This document shows, piece after piece, positions 5,239-5,249 of a DNA stretch of 5,249 nt (its first letter is position 1; the number at the start of each line of letters is the position of its first letter). The stretch is from Methanoregula sp. UBA247 (lineage in GTDB: Archaea > Halobacteriota > Methanomicrobia > Methanomicrobiales > Methanospirillaceae): contig DADR01000055.1 of the NCBI GenBank assembly GCA_002495055.1, positions 1-5,249 of the forward strand, read 5' to 3'. The position numbers and the translations under genes were made by a program. The notes below the pieces were generated by a model, which saw only the letters and a program-made list of their open reading frames with translations, made no database searches and was not told the DNA's origin.

Positions 5239-5249
5239 CGGGAGTGAAG

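Overview
The window looks archaeal, most likely from a methanogen of the Methanomicrobiales (Methanoregula-like). This is inferred from the style of the small winged-helix proteins, archaeal TATA boxes at the right distance from gene starts, a probably leaderless gene, and an oligo-T terminator. The lineage comes from memory of similar proteins, not from a search. Nothing here is a housekeeping gene. It reads as accessory DNA, such as an integrated plasmid, a provirus or a genomic island.

Left part (1-1990, G+C-rich, + strand): a large protein whose frame is still open at the left edge, probably the C-terminal part of a replication-type helicase/primase. It carries a winged helix, a long disordered linker and two Cys4 zinc ribbons. 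It is translationally coupled (4-base GTGA overlap, strong AGGAGG) to a phage-type DNA N6-adenine methyltransferase. The DNA encoding the linker contains 11 exact copies of TTTCAGCA, on both strands and in all three reading frames, several spaced by about one or two helical turns. This is the most striking signal in the window. It looks like a protein-binding array, possibly a replication origin embedded in the replication gene, as in phage lambda O.

Middle part (1991-3530, + strand): composition becomes A+T-rich at the methyltransferase stop codon. A small winged-helix protein (2158-2445) with its own TATA box comes first. Then comes a regulatory interval with a perfect 16-bp palindrome, a TATA box and a leader inverted repeat. 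It precedes a second winged-helix regulator (2562-3119), which overlaps a 138-aa protein of unknown function (3109-3525). The pair ends at a run of seven T.

Right part (3531-5249, - strand, A+T-rich): a two-gene operon converging on the middle part. A five-segment membrane protein (promoter near 5135-5142, probably leaderless) is followed after 13 bases by an Mrr-type nuclease with an N-terminal extension. In the nuclease the usual catalytic QxK lysine is replaced by arginine. The pair could be a DNA-targeting defence module with a membrane partner, but this is an inference. The last 137 bases hold the promoter and a small tandem repeat, with no recognisable gene.
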